From assembly GCA_001630475.1 (NCBI GenBank), contig KV419398.1, positions 285,825 through 349,824 on the forward strand: a DNA stretch of 64,000 bases. Direction: 5' to 3'. Each line of letters starts with the position of its first letter. The first letter of the stretch is position 1. Source of the stretch: Sistotremastrum niveocremeum HHB9708 (Eukaryota; Basidiomycota; Agaricomycetes; Sistotremastrales; Sistotremastraceae). Below are positions 13,431 through 24,735 of the stretch, in pieces. The translations under genes were made by a program, and so were the position numbers. The notes under the pieces were generated by a model. The model ran no database searches. It was not told the origin of the DNA and was given only the letters and a program-made list of their open reading frames with translations.

Positions 13431-15487
13431 ATGCAGCTCTTCAATTTGTGGGCCTGGATTTGTTTCTTCCAGCTTCAATGTGCACTGGCGTTTCCCGGGA
13501 TTCCGTCTGTGAAGCGGGCAACCAAGTTTCCAGATCTTTATGAAGCCTCAATAGCGGAGCTCCAAGCGGGATTAGATGCTGGGACGTTCACGAGCGTTGA
13601 CCTGGTCAAGGTGAGTTATCATACCCTTAGAGATTCCAAGTGAATAACCGATTTGCTCCAGGCTTACTTTGCTCGCCAAAATGAAGTGAATCTGCAGGGC
13701 CCCGAGCTCAGAGCTATTCTCGAGCAAAACCCTTCCGCTCTCGAAGAAGCCGCCTTCCTAGATACAGAGCGCAAGGCTCATGGGAAGAGGAGTATCTTGC
13801 ACGGAATCCCTGTGAGCATTCACCAATTCGTTGCGGGACCTCTCTCATTCCATTGTCGCAGGTTCTCTTGAAGGATAATATCGCAACCACGGCTTCCGAA
13901 GGCAAGAGCCATCTCCATCTCTCCACTGAGCTAATGCTAAAGCTCCCTCTCCAGGCATGAACACAACCGCAGGATCATTCGCCCTCCTCAACTCCATTGT
14001 CCCCGGCGATGCCGGTGTAGTCAAACGTCTTCGCAAAGCAGGTGCTATAATCCTAGGCAAAGCCAACCTCTCAGAGTTCGCGCATTTCCGTGGAAATCAA
14101 GCTTCGGGATGGTCAGGTCGAGGAGGACAATCTACCAATCCTTATTTCCCCAAAGGCGATCCATGCGGAAGCTCATCAGGTTCCGGAATTGCTTCTGCGA
14201 TCGGTTTGGCTGCCGTCACACTCGGCACGGAGACTGATGGCAGCATCACTTGTCCGACTTCGAATAACAACAATGTCGGTATCAAGCCGACTGTTGGATG
14301 TGCGTCTTTTCCGCTTTCCCTGTAACCGTTTGCTGATCGTACGACTTTTGGTTATCAGTGACGTCACGCGCCGGAGGTGATAACTTCTCATCGCTCAATC
14401 GCATCGCCTGCTGACTTCTGTTCCTCGCCACGCCCGATAGTCGTCCCCATCTCACAAAATCAAGACACTGTTGGTCCCATCGTCCGATCCGTCGCTGATG
14501 CTGCTGCCGTCCTCTCCATAATCGCCGGACCCGATCCAAATGATAACTTTACTTTGGCCCAACCGAAAGTCGTACCCGATTTCACCAAAGCTCTGAACAA
14601 GAACGCGCTGAAAGGAAAGAGGATTGGAGTCCCGAGAAAGGTCTTCTTGAACGATAGCATCACTGGCAATGTCTGTCCTTCCTTCTTCCCGAGTGGGAAA
14701 TACTGTGCCTGACTCTTAACTCCTTTCTAGGACCCCTCAATTGGAGTCGAATTCGAGAAGGCTATCGCAACTATCAAAGCTCTGGGTGCCACAGTGATTG
14801 ACCCCGCCGATTTACCTAGCGCTGAGGAATTCGTCATCAGCAATAACGAGACCATCGTCCTCGATGTTGACTTCAAGGTAACGAATGATCATGTCTTCCC
14901 CTATCGCTTTACTGAGCCCTTCTCGATAACAGATCCAACTCAATGCTTGGTTTGCTTCCCTCCGCTTCAATCCTTCCGGAGTCGAAAGCCTCGCTCAACT
15001 CATCGCATTCAACGACGCAAACCCTACGCTCGAAGAACCTAAGGGATTCGAAGACAACTCAATTCTGATCGAATCACAAGCAACGACAGGACGCAACTCG
15101 ACATACTTCCAAGCTCTGGCCGACGATCACGTCTTGGGTGGATCCGGTGGCATCGATGCCGCGTTAAAGGCACACAACCTTGATGCCCTCATTTTGCCGG
15201 CCCCTGGATTCACGACCGCTCCCGCTGCTGTCGTCGGTTATCCGATCGTCACCGTCCCTTTGGGATTCTTCCCCGATAATGTCACTATCGGCAGCGCCGG
15301 TCCTGAGACCTTCTATCCGGCTCCTGGCATTCCTTTCGGATTGTCGTTCCTGGGAACTGCTTTCAGCGAGTTTGAATTGATCAGTTTCGCGTTTGCGTAT
15401 GAGCAGAAGACACAGACGAGGTTGGCAAGAAAGGCCTTCGCGGCTGCTATCCCAAAGACTCAGCTATCGGACATTGTCGGGAAATAG
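13431..15487 (+). CDS. Secreted amidase (amidase-signature family)
   Basis: Eight exons (13431-13610, 13662-13811, 13862-13901, 13955-14299, 14359-14376, 14441-14670, 14731-14877, 14933-15487) give 554 residues. The start at 13431 is preferred because it opens a signal peptide (LFNLWAWICFFQLQCALAFPG). An ATG at 13365 is in frame but adds an arginine-rich leader. The Ser-cisSer-Lys catalytic set is visible: lysine in VLLKDNI, the cis-serine in PCGSSSGSG and the nucleophile in TETDGSITCP. GLTSRAGVVPIS and QDTVGPIVRS also match the family. Such enzymes hydrolyse carboxamides; the substrate is unknown. The intron after exon 3 uses a GC donor (GAAG/GCAAGA), and exon 5 is only 18 nt. Closest textbook relatives are fungal secreted amidases, not the glutamyl-tRNA amidotransferase. 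Confidence 0.93.
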
Positions 15488-16011
15488 TGGCAAAATCAAA
15501 TGTGTTCATCGATATTATACATTTGTATTAGGGGTGTTTATATTGTAAGAAGCAGCAGTTGAAGACAAGTGTATAAACAACCTTTTGACTTTCCAGGGTC
15601 TAAGAGAAAGCAAAAATTGCTATATTGGGCGCATCGATCATTGAAAGTTGAGCCACCGTAATATCGTCGACAGCTTGGGTTGGCAACATGTAGGCCGAGA
15701 ACAAGTGGGAGCACCGCCGATCGAAGAACAATAGGCCAGGAAGCGCGTGGAATCTCAATGCGGCAATTCCGTAACGTCTGCCTTGTTTCCGATCGCAGAC
15801 CGGCAGTGGCACGGTAGGCGCATGTTGGCAAGAAGGAAAGAATGGGGAATCCTTTGTTTTCATCGTTAAAGGTCCGAGGGCAATCAAATGAATCTCTTTG
15901 CTCTCTTCCACGACCGCCACACTAGCAGGCTCTAGTACTTATACCGCTTCCTTCTGAGTCGCGGAGCCTTCTCCTGACCGACTCTCTAGAATTGGCTTTA
16001 CGCTCTGTATC
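15488..16011. other. Intergenic, no gene seen
   Basis: Overlapping minus-strand frames (15538-15920) are low-quality and unspliced. No family resemblance. The region should contain the amidase 3' end and the promoter of the next plus-strand gene. Confidence 0.45.
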
Positions 16012-18393
16012 ATGTCTAGCCGTATCGAAAATTTCAAGATGCCTTCTGATTGCCCTGTCCGCCTCAGTGCCACACCTCGCATTCCTATCGTCGACCCGTG
16101 GTATAACGGCACCGAGAAGCTATCTAGGAAAGAAACACTGAGTGCAACTCAGTGGGCTCCTATCCTGGAAAATTGGCAAGAAGTACGCCCATCATCCTTT
16201 GTTCGATTTTTTCGCTGACGCATCTCTCACATTTTCCACAGCAAGCCGAGGCGATATGTCATTCCCTAGAGGCTCGCAAAGGCACCCCGACCGCTGCTTT
16301 GTCCGATAGCTGCAATCGGGATCCTCCAAACAAAAGAAGTGCAATCGATCCTTTGCTCCAAGAATCGACCACCGAAGAGCCCAAGATTGATAGACGCGTC
16401 ATATGCAGACCCAAGGCTGGCCCTTACCACAATCCGGTGCCCTACACCCTCATCTCTCCATTCCCACATTGCCCCAGCCCTCATGCCACGCGACTTTCAT
16501 CTGAAGCAAGACACGCTTTGCAAATCGCCTTGCTCGAGTCCGTGATAAAGGATATCGAGAGATGGGAAGCTGCGATGGCTTTGGAGAACAATGCAAGTTG
16601 CATCCGAGCTCCCCGAGATATTCCTTTCGTCGAAAGTCCTTCATCTCTTCCTGGTTCACCTAGTTTCGACACGTGGACAAGTCTCATAGGAAAAGGCGAT
16701 GATGATGACGGCATATCTGACATTTCGACTGCAAGCTTGCATGTCGCTCAACGCTTTAACGTCAAAAACGCAGGCCACACTCCTGCATTCGTTCCGCACT
16801 CGGCGTACAGCATCTCCACGCAGCTCCCGCAGACTGTCGAGAATGAATGGCCGCCTTCATATTCGTTCGGCATCGGCTCAGGTTTCGTGAGGCCGTTTAG
16901 CGCACTGCCCGTCCTCACCGAAGATGTTGCCGACTTCATGCAAGGCCATCTACTTAGTGGTGCCAGCCCTTGGACGGCGGCTCTGTCGACAACGCCTCTG
17001 CTCACTTCATCACAATTTGTCGGTTTCAACAATGGTCACTCTGCAGTAACCACGACTGCCGGTAACTCGCCCGATTCCAGCCATCTGACCGTTCTCGACG
17101 GTGATCGCGAGGTAAAGCATTACATTGGTATAAGCGAAGAACGCGACGCTAACTTCACAGTTCAGCCTGCATTCGACATCGAAAAATATCAGAGTTCCTC
17201 ACCTTACGGCGTCAGTCCTGTCGTACACCAGCCTGAGCTGTTTACTCCCAAAGCTCATCGGCCGCACGAGTACCTCGCGATACATACTCCGATCCCCAAT
17301 CAGCCTTCCAGTTTCTTCTTGACCCCGTCTCCACGTCGGAGCTCGCCCGAGGTGATCGAAGAATTCGACGAGGAAGTCCCTATGATCTTGCAGGGTCAAC
17401 CAATGTATGAATCTCCCGAGATCATCGACATCAGCACCCCTACTCTCAAAGGCATCACGGTGTTCTCTCCCGATCACGAAATGTCGACACTCGAGCTCGG
17501 CTCCTCGTCTGATAGAGTCCCTTCTCCCGCTATCAGCGTACGGTCCGATCGTGTAGACGGAGCAGATGACGATGACCAAGATGGATACACTGGCGACGTG
17601 GACAGCGATGACGAAGTCGATGCTCAGATCCCAGACGATGTCAGTGTTCCTTCTGGGGCCTTCGACGAAGGTAACCTGGAATCCATCCTGGACGAAGCAA
17701 GTGACGAGGCCACCGATAACCAAGCCACAGCGGTCGCGGAGGCCAGTATGGACCTTGGCGTATTGCCATACGAAATCGTCCAATTGATCATCGCTTTCCT
17801 GGAGGCTCCGTCCACCGCGACTCTCGTCGCCTTCCTTCGCGAACATCTCGGCATTCCCGCTCCTTTATACTCATCTGGCGATTCGGAGTCACCAGAGACA
17901 GAGTGGGATTCGGAGTCACACGCTGATGCTGACATGGAGACTTCCTGGACGACTCTTCCTCCGGACGATAACAGAGAATGGGAGATCGCCAAAGTTGCTC
18001 CGCAGGCTCTCGGAAAAGAGTCCCATACGGCAACGGCTCAGGTGAACATCAACTTGAACGTCAACGTGGATATCGTGAAGGTAAGACTCCGTAAAGCCAC
18101 GTCGTATCGTCCTTGTCTCTGATATCGATGATTCCTAGAACGCCGGTCAATTCAGCGCAAACGGATTCGATTTGTTTCGTTTCGTACCTCAAACGCCCCA
18201 TGAATATCTTCCATTCTCCCCATGCACCTATCGCAGTGGATTGGACGTGTTCCTTTTCTCCCCCCTTAGGCACGAAGTCGCAGACGAATGGATTGCTCTG
18301 CCTTCGCCTGTTACAGATTCCAGTTGTGCCATTGTTGAAAGACGACCCGCGGGTGTCCATTCTCTCCTTCAGAATTCTGCGATTTCTGTTTAA
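16012..18393 (+). CDS. Long acidic protein of unknown function
   Basis: Three exons (16012-16182, 16242-18080, 18139-18393) give 754 residues. The start is the first ATG of the first exon (MSSRIENFKMPSDCPV). The central exon encodes a Ser/Pro/Asp/Glu-rich, probably disordered protein. It has acidic stretches (GADDDDQDG, then repeated SDDE and DEASDEAT clusters), a short hydrophobic helix (VLPYEIVQLIIAFLE) reminiscent of an F-box-like start, and an alternating VNINLNVNVDIVK near its end. The last join (GTGAAG/GTAAG to TCCTAG/AACGCC) is inferred because it opens another 84 residues (AGQFSANGFDLFRFV...). If the intron is kept, the protein stops after 13 extra residues at 18122. No enzyme motif, signal peptide or membrane segment is seen. 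Confidence 0.72.
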
Positions 18394-18699
18394 AAGAAGT
18401 TTCTTCATTATTTATCGTCCTGTTTCGGTCCAGCTCGAGCTTAGGATTCGCGAGTCATTTCTAATGTATTCACCCGTAATATTTCTCGTATGCCGCTCCG
18501 TTTCTTGGGTGAATAGATTCCTACGTGTGTCTGTTCACAAGGTCCTGCAAAATTGCTAAGTTGGATGGTTCAGGAAAGCTGCAATATCTGGCTTACGAGG
18601 GATGACGATGACCATCCATAGTTGGCGCACTGACTCATCTATTCCATCGCTCAATTCATGGACTACAGGTTCAACGGCTCATTGAGCGCAGTTCTGTAA
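18394..18699. other. Intergenic, no gene seen
   Basis: AT-rich 3' flank of the acidic-protein gene up to the inverted-repeat element. Nothing recognised. Confidence 0.4.
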
Positions 18700-19439
18700 G
18701 AGCCTGTCCAGTAGCGATTCTCCCAGATTGTGGAGCCAGATTCTCAATCAAATTCTCGGAGCGTGACATTATGTAATCATTCGGCAGTCTCCATAATGAT
18801 CGCAGTCAGCGTCGTCGTTGCGTAGGATGTCCCACAAGCATTGTTCGTAGGATAATGAGCACAAAATGGATGATACAGTGTTATGCCGTCTCATTAGCCC
18901 TATCATAGCTGCTGTCTCCGCCCATCCTATCCCTCTATCCAACAAAATTCGGTGCCATACATCCTACATCCAGGTACATCCATTCTCTCCACCAGTCTCT
19001 CGCACATGGGGTCAAGGGGTCTTCGGTGGTCGTCTGAGTCGCTCCGAGTCGTCTGAAAATCGGCGTCGGCTTTGCATAGCCCCAGAACATAGCAGCAGGT
19101 GGAAAGGGGTGTTGATGTTGTGGATGTCATTGAACTTGATGACGCGGATCAGTGCGCGTGTAGTCCTACAACGCTTTTGTCCTTTTGGTCTATTGCGGAT
19201 GGCATTCGAGAGATACAGACTGTGTCGGCCGACGCCATGGCGAAGAGAAGAGAGGCAGTAGAAGACGTGCCCAGCGATGAAGACGACTCGAAAGTGAACG
19301 TTGAACGCGCGCTCTGAATTGTGACGAAATGTGACTACATGTGACTACGTGTGACTGAGAATTCGAGTTTCCCAGATTCTCCGTTTTGGCGCGGATAATC
19401 TGGCTCCACAATCTGGGAGAATCGCTACTGGACAGGCTC
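18700..19439. mobile_element. Non-autonomous PIF/Harbinger-like element (MITE)
   Basis: A 740-bp element is bounded by perfect 43-bp terminal inverted repeats (18700-18742 and 19397-19439). They begin GAGCCTGTCCAGTAGC and diverge only after the 43rd base. TAA lies directly outside each end (18697-18699 and 19440-19442), which fits the TWA target duplication of PIF/Harbinger elements. The interior has no transposase-like frame; short plus-strand frames at 18866-19317 show no family features. TGTGACTA-type subterminal repeats lie near 19330-19355. Identical ends suggest a recent insertion. Movement would depend on a transposase encoded elsewhere. Confidence 0.88.
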
Positions 19440-19724
19440 TAAGGTATCGGTGGTCGTTGAAGACAGGACGACTCGGCGACCGTGACGGTTGAGAACGAAG
19501 TCGTAGACCGTGAAGCGCCCAGGCGGCTGTCTATCTCGCTCGTATTTCTCAAATTTTGTTAAGCACGTGCGGGTGTACCTGCTGTTCTACGTTCTACAAA
19601 ATATGCCAAAGCTGCTCGTGAATAATCCCAAGAAATATATTAAGAAGTGATGTTTAACCATAAGCGAAGGGATGGTGCGACTGCACGCCGAGGAAGCGAA
19701 CGACCCAAAACCAGATCCTCCATA

Positions 19725-21226
19725 TTATCGCTTCCAGAGCGATCCAAACCAGCCCGTCTTCTTCTTCGGCTCATTATCCTCAGCGCCACCAGCTAACAAT
19801 GGCGTCTCCTCGGAAGCTTCCAGCTGCTCAGCTTCTTCGATCCTTCTGTCCGGAGAAAGGATACTGTCGCTCTCAGCTTCTGCAACAGCTTGTTCGAGGT
19901 GGCTGACGGGGACACCGAAGTCATCGATGCCCAACCGTCGTTGACGCGCTTTCCAGAAGAGACACATGATGAGGAGTGATCCTTGCATTATGCCAGACGC
20001 AGCATACATCGCCCAACCTAAAGAGAATCCGTCAGTACGATTCTCTGGAATGCAAAGAAGAAGAGACTGACTAGTCCAGTTGGTGCCTTCTCTGCATAAT
20101 TTTCTTCAATGAGATGGGGTATCCTCTAGTATAGTCGAACGAACATACCTCAGCGCGATGGAGACGACCATGACGGCAGCACCTGGGCTCTGGATACACA
20201 TCATCGGTATACTGATTGCACCAACGAGCTTCGCCCTATATGTGTGCACCAGTTGAGGTGCATATTGGATAACAGCGAGAGCTGCTGAAGTAACGCCCAG
20301 GAAGGTCGCCCAAAGACTGATTTGGCGCGTAGGATCGGGAGAAGGATGTTCAGGAGTTGCGGGTTGAGGTGCGGTGGATAATAGGAGGAAGAGAGTGGTC
20401 GCGGCGCTGAAGACACTGGAGGAAAGAGCATAAGCGCGCATTAACTGGGAGCAAGAGAACGACATAGTACAAATGTGCCAACGTAGCCCATGCCAGGACT
20501 ATGGACATTCTCCACTCATTCGTCTTCACGTTCGTCTGGTGTGGCATTAGGGATGGTGGTGAAGGCACTTTTTCGAATTTGAGGTAGGTGGGATAATATA
20601 TGAGGTACAGAATGAAACTGCCTGAAAATCAATACGGAGAATGAATAGGAGCATTGGGTACATACACGAAGGAGAACATAGACCACTGAATGGTGACTTG
20701 AATGATTGCACCCAGGGATTCAATACAATTCCATGCGCTCTGCCAATGCCATTAGACGGAGCCGTACCCATGATCGAATAGAGGCGTACCAAGACACGGC
20801 AGCATTTTATGATTCCCCATTGGAGAGTATACCTAAGCCAAGTTCAGAGAACATCCTCCCTCCGAGGGTTGACTTGTGCATACAGATTGAGCATTCCCGC
20901 GGCCGACGACGTGCTTCCCAGCAACAAGAACCAAGGGCTAAACCCCTCTGATGAACCCTTGTGGATAATCCGGTAATGCTGATAGAACACGGCATTATTA
21001 ACGATCAATGAAACGGCTTTCGAGGCGCACTTGGGGTATATATGATGCAAGTAGACCAAGAATGAGACCAACAGAGAGAACGGTAGCGAAGATGTCGTGT
21101 TGCTAGATCATTATCAGGGCCAATTGATGTTTGTATTCTGACGCAAATGCTCACTGGACGACATTGAGGTTCCTCCGATATTCTAGCAAGTCCGTTCACG
21201 AAGGTTGATGTGGTGTTCGCCATCAT
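19725..21226 (-). CDS. PQ-loop repeat membrane protein
   Basis: Minus-strand gene of about nine exons. The start is the MMANTTSTFVNG exon at 21226. The first PQ loop is split by an intron: QHDIFATVLSVGLILGLLAS, then YIPQ joined to HYRIIHKGSSEGFSPWF. The next exons read GMLNLYTLQWGIIKCCRVL and SAWNCIESLGAIIQ. The second PQ loop is VIQYAPQLVHTYRAKLVGAIS, followed by GAAVMVVSIALR. The C-terminus is cytosolic-looking and acidic (EAEQLEASEETPLLAGG) with a dileucine-like ETPLL motif. The family (cystinosin/KDELR/Ypq fold) has seven helices and two PQ loops and often carries amino acids or sugars across endolysosomal or vacuolar membranes. The substrate is not known here. It is close to the MITE right end (286 bp). 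Confidence 0.87.
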
Positions 21227-22317
21227 CGAGGTCGGCGTGAGCGTGTACGACGCGTGCGGGAACCCTGACGGCGTCGGCGCAGCTCTCTGGCTGTGACCAA
21301 TGTGACATGATAAGGTGTTATCTGATTAGCCTGGGTTGGCCAGCTCAGAGTTCACGAACCATCAGTTCCATTAAATTGTATTTCATTTGTACGGGTACTA
21401 ATCTCTTTCCATAGGATAAAAATGTTAGGAGAAAGGAATGGTGCAATGAAGATGCAAGCGCCAAAATATCCCGGAGACGCCATGAGATTCAGAAAAGTTG
21501 ATAGAAGAGAGCGAAATGCAACTCCAAAGCCAAGCATCATTTTCAGGGACAGACATCGAGCTAAAAGGATAGGGCGGGAGCACTCCAACGATCTCGAGCC
21601 TGTATAAAGTCCGAGACATGACCACTCAAGCCCAGCGACGAAGAAAGGAGAAGAGGCCCAGTACGAAGAAGACTGTTGATTGTCGGCCGAGAGAGAAGGT
21701 TGACGATTAGACTGCAAGCGTTAACGCAAAGTTTCAGCCGTGAAGAGGGCGGCGTGCCCATATCCCGCGATGCCAAGTATCCGTTTCAGCGATGGGAGCA
21801 GGAGGAAAATTCTCGCATCCGCAGAAACCAGGACGAACATCACGGAAAACTGGAATAATCACCGATGAGTTGGACAGATTTAATTTGTCGTCAATCCTGG
21901 GGAGTAGACCTGTAGGCGACAGGCCGCGAAACACCGTTTATTAGAATATTTTGATCGATGTAGGCCCACAAAGGGGACGTCACGCGGACTCCTGAGGTGG
22001 AAGACGTACGCCACGGTAATTCAATCGAAGAAATCGATGATGGCATCACCTTGGCAGGATTCTGAGTGCGAGTATCAGCGACCGTTGCTGGCAAGTCTGG
22101 ACACCCGCCAAATAATACACAGCAAATCCCTTGATAATATTCCGGTATGATGGCAGGAATCCCAATTAGGAAGGCCAAGGAGTACGAGAGCGCCTAACAA
22201 CCGGGCGAGTCACGCTGAGGATCATCGAGCCCGTTGATGGCTCGATACCATGTGGCTGTGCAGTCCGCTCCAGTCCCGAATATAAAAGTCATGTTCAATA
22301 CGACGTTGTTCTGCACT
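21227..22317. other. Intergenic; possible decayed membrane-protein gene on minus strand
   Basis: Minus-strand frames at 21352-21717 and 21891-22178 include hydrophobic helices (AFLIGIPAIIPEYYQGICC; ASSPFFVAGLEWSCLGLY). I could not join them into a convincing spliced gene. Treated as unresolved; it may be a relic or chance frames. Confidence 0.3.
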
Positions 22318-22336
22318 CTAGCAAGCTAGTCTCACC
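22281..22336 (+). promoter_or_regulatory. Core promoter of secreted-family gene 1
   Basis: TATAAAAG starts at 22281, 107 bases before the ATG. A CTAGCAAGCTAGTCTCACC element (22318-22336) follows. The same pair, with one change in the element, precedes the paralogue at 43883, so it is likely functional or recently copied. Confidence 0.65.
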
Positions 22337-22387
22337 TCTCTTATCTCTTTTCAACTTCTTTTCAACTTTCTCTCCACTATTTTCATC

Positions 22388-23292
22388 ATGCGCTGGTCGC
22401 CTATTGTCCTTACCTCTGCTTTCGCTCTTTTCACTTCGGGAGTCATCGCTCACCCGATGCCTTCAAATGCTACCACTTCTCACTTCCTTAATAAGCGTAC
22501 ACTGGTGTGCGGTAGTGAGCTGCGAGGTGCCATTGCGGAGGATTGCGTCCCGCAAGGCATTAACTTCGCTTTGAGCGGTACCTCTGCAGTCGTCGAGCAG
22601 ACCGGTATCAAAGCCAAACCAGCCAAGAGCGCTTGCGGTATGTAGCAACAAATGATCATTGATGATAACTCATCGAGCGCGTTTTAGATCACACTGTCGA
22701 GATCCAAGTTCTCCAGAAGGCTTTGATCGTGGCCAAGGTTTGCGACGTCGTCAATGCCCGTGTTGCTCTCGGAGAATCCAGAGCAACAATCATGCAACAG
22801 CTCTTCACTACCATGAATAGCGAAGCAAATCTTTTGTTCTTGGATTCCGACGTCAATGGAAGAGTGAGTATCTTGATGACGTCATACACGGATCGTATTG
22901 CTCATGCTGTACTTCCGTCGTTCAGAAAGCCAGTTTTGTGCAGAACGCTATCGCAGGGCATGAGATCGCAGACGACGGCCTGAACAAGGCCGTGATCAGC
23001 TTCTTGGGCAAAGTCGGTGCGGAGTCCAGGAGGGTCGCGACTGCCCTCGACACAGAGGTGCAAACGATCATAGCGGCCGCTACTACGAAAGCCAACGCGT
23101 TCGTGATTCCCGCCGCAAAGAGATTGAGTGCAGCTCAGGTGAAAGAGAAGGCACTCAAGGATGCCGTCGTACGTGGATCAGAATCGTCCGCAGATTTGGA
23201 TGCTAATCAGTTTGTAGGCTGCACATGCCAAATTATCGAGGACGCCCGTCACATCTCTCTGGAATCTTGTCCTTGCCGCAAGAGTCGCTTAG
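22388..23292 (+). CDS. Secreted KR-processed protein, CDHxxE family, copy 1
   Basis: Four exons (22388-22637, 22688-22863, 22926-23168, 23218-23292) give 247 residues. A signal peptide (MRWSPIVLTSAFALFTSGVIA) and short pro-segment end in LNKR, a Kex2-type site. The mature protein begins TLVCGSELRGAIAEDC. The first intron falls inside the conserved AC-DHTVEIQVL motif. Later shared features are NLLFLDS, KASFVQNAIAG and a C-terminal TPVTSLWNLVLAARVA. Two paralogues in this window (43883-44824 and 49596-50551) have the same three intron positions. Function unknown. The invariant Cys, Asp, His and Glu of the motif could form a metal or catalytic site, but that is inference. Alanine-rich helices make up much of the second half. 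Confidence 0.85.
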
Positions 23293-24064
23293 AGATCTTC
23301 TTTGCTTAGCAGACAATAGTTAGGGCGGAGTAGGATACGATGTAGGCCTCGCCAAATAAAACCAAACAAATATTTGACTTTTAGGCTTTGATCGTCCGCC
23401 ATCATCTTCTGACACTCCGGCTATCATGAAAAATAGTTGTGCATCATGATTTACATAGCGCTCGACTTTTGATGACGATCCTGAGTCGCTGATATGGAAT
23501 GTCGATATGGCCGGAATGGAATGGGTATCGGCGTTTACGGCTATCTTCACCGGCAGCACAGCTTTGGGCCACATTCAGGCCAGGAGGTCACTTAAGATGA
23601 TCGAAGGCTATGAGGAAGAGGGCGAGGGTTCGCGTATAGGTTCATGTTCCTATCGTGCAGAGCATCCGGCTGAGCAGAAACGGGACTCATCGTCTATAGC
23701 TCTGTAGGGGCTTGCCTTTGGGGAGGCCCGACTTAGCTGTTCTTTGACAACAAGGAGGACAGAGGCGGAAGGAGCCGAAAATACTCAGGTCCTGAGCGAT
23801 GCATATCCGGAATGGGATGTCGCCGGAGAGAGTTAAGTTAGGGATTGCGATAAGAGAGCCCAACGCATTGCAGGAGCCTCGAGGATAATTGTGGCGCTGC
23901 CGAGCGAGTCATGCACTAGCGAGGCATAGCCACAATGACTCGTGTAGAATGGTATATGAGGAGTCGAGAGCATCGGGGTATGCATCACATACTCCGTCAC
24001 TGCGTTGGGTCCCTCCCTGTAGAAGCTTTACGACCTCAGCCTTCGTCCTCCCTCCGCTTTCGCC
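23293..24064. other. Intergenic, no gene seen
   Basis: Frames at 23320-23707 overlap on both strands without family features or usable splice partners. Confidence 0.45.
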
Positions 24065-24735
24065 ATGAGCGACTACGGGGACCCCGAGACTCAAGAGGCC
24101 ATGCATTTCCACGAACATGGTCTCAACGCCGATCTTATCCGTGCAGATCCCGTACGCAAGGACAATCGCGATATCGCAGTCGATAAGAAGAAAGTGAAGA
24201 ACGCCGCTCGGCGACGCGAGCAGGTTATGCCAACCTATCGCTGCAGATGCAGTTGGTGTATGCGAGCCTATCGGCATCCCGAGAAGGCTTGGAACGACCG
24301 AATGAGGGACGCTGAATGGGACGCCGTCCACGAGTCGGAAGGAACACATTATTCGGTAACAGAAGATGAAGTCTGGGAGGAATGTGCATGTCTGATGGGA
24401 GCATCACATGCTTGCTTGCATACTAGGGAGAAGGCCGAGGTTCGACTGGAAGATGTGATGCGGCCTGCTAAACCTCGAGGTATAGGGTTTCTTTCATGAG
24501 ATAGTATCGTTCCTGATGGATCTCTTGGCCTCCATGAATAGGCACCAAGAAGGACTTCGAGTTTCTTTCACCCATGAAGCGCGTCTTGGTAATCGATGAC
24601 GACGAAGAAGTGGGATGGGGAATGGCATCTAGCGGTGCCAAAGCTGTGGAAGCGGATGATTGGGAATATGTCGAATCCTTCAACGACACCGACGGACCAC
24701 GCGAGAGGTCATACGCCAGTGTCGTCAACAGATGA
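24065..24735 (+). CDS. Unknown protein with Cys-rich centre and acidic C-terminus
   Basis: Two exons (24065-24479 and 24542-24735) give 202 residues. The first exon encodes a charged N-terminus (MSDYGDPETQEAMHFHEH) with FHEHGLNADLIRADP. A Cys cluster follows (YRCRCSWCMRAYRHPEKAW, later ECACLMGASHACLH) that could bind metal. The join CCTCGAG/GTATAG to AATAG/GCACC continues the frame into KKDFEFLSPMKRVLVIDDDEE, then DDWEYVESF and the end SYASVVNR. There is no signal peptide or membrane segment. I do not recognise a family; VIDDDEE resembles a response-regulator start by chance only, with no receiver fold behind it. Confidence 0.68.

Noticed and set aside
21352-22178. Minus frames with hydrophobic helices suggesting a 7-TM gene
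   Set aside because: Frames cannot be joined by plausible introns and no family order emerges.
24065-24735. Response-regulator receiver suggested by VLVIDDDEE
   Set aside because: The motif is at the C-terminus with too few residues after it for a receiver fold.
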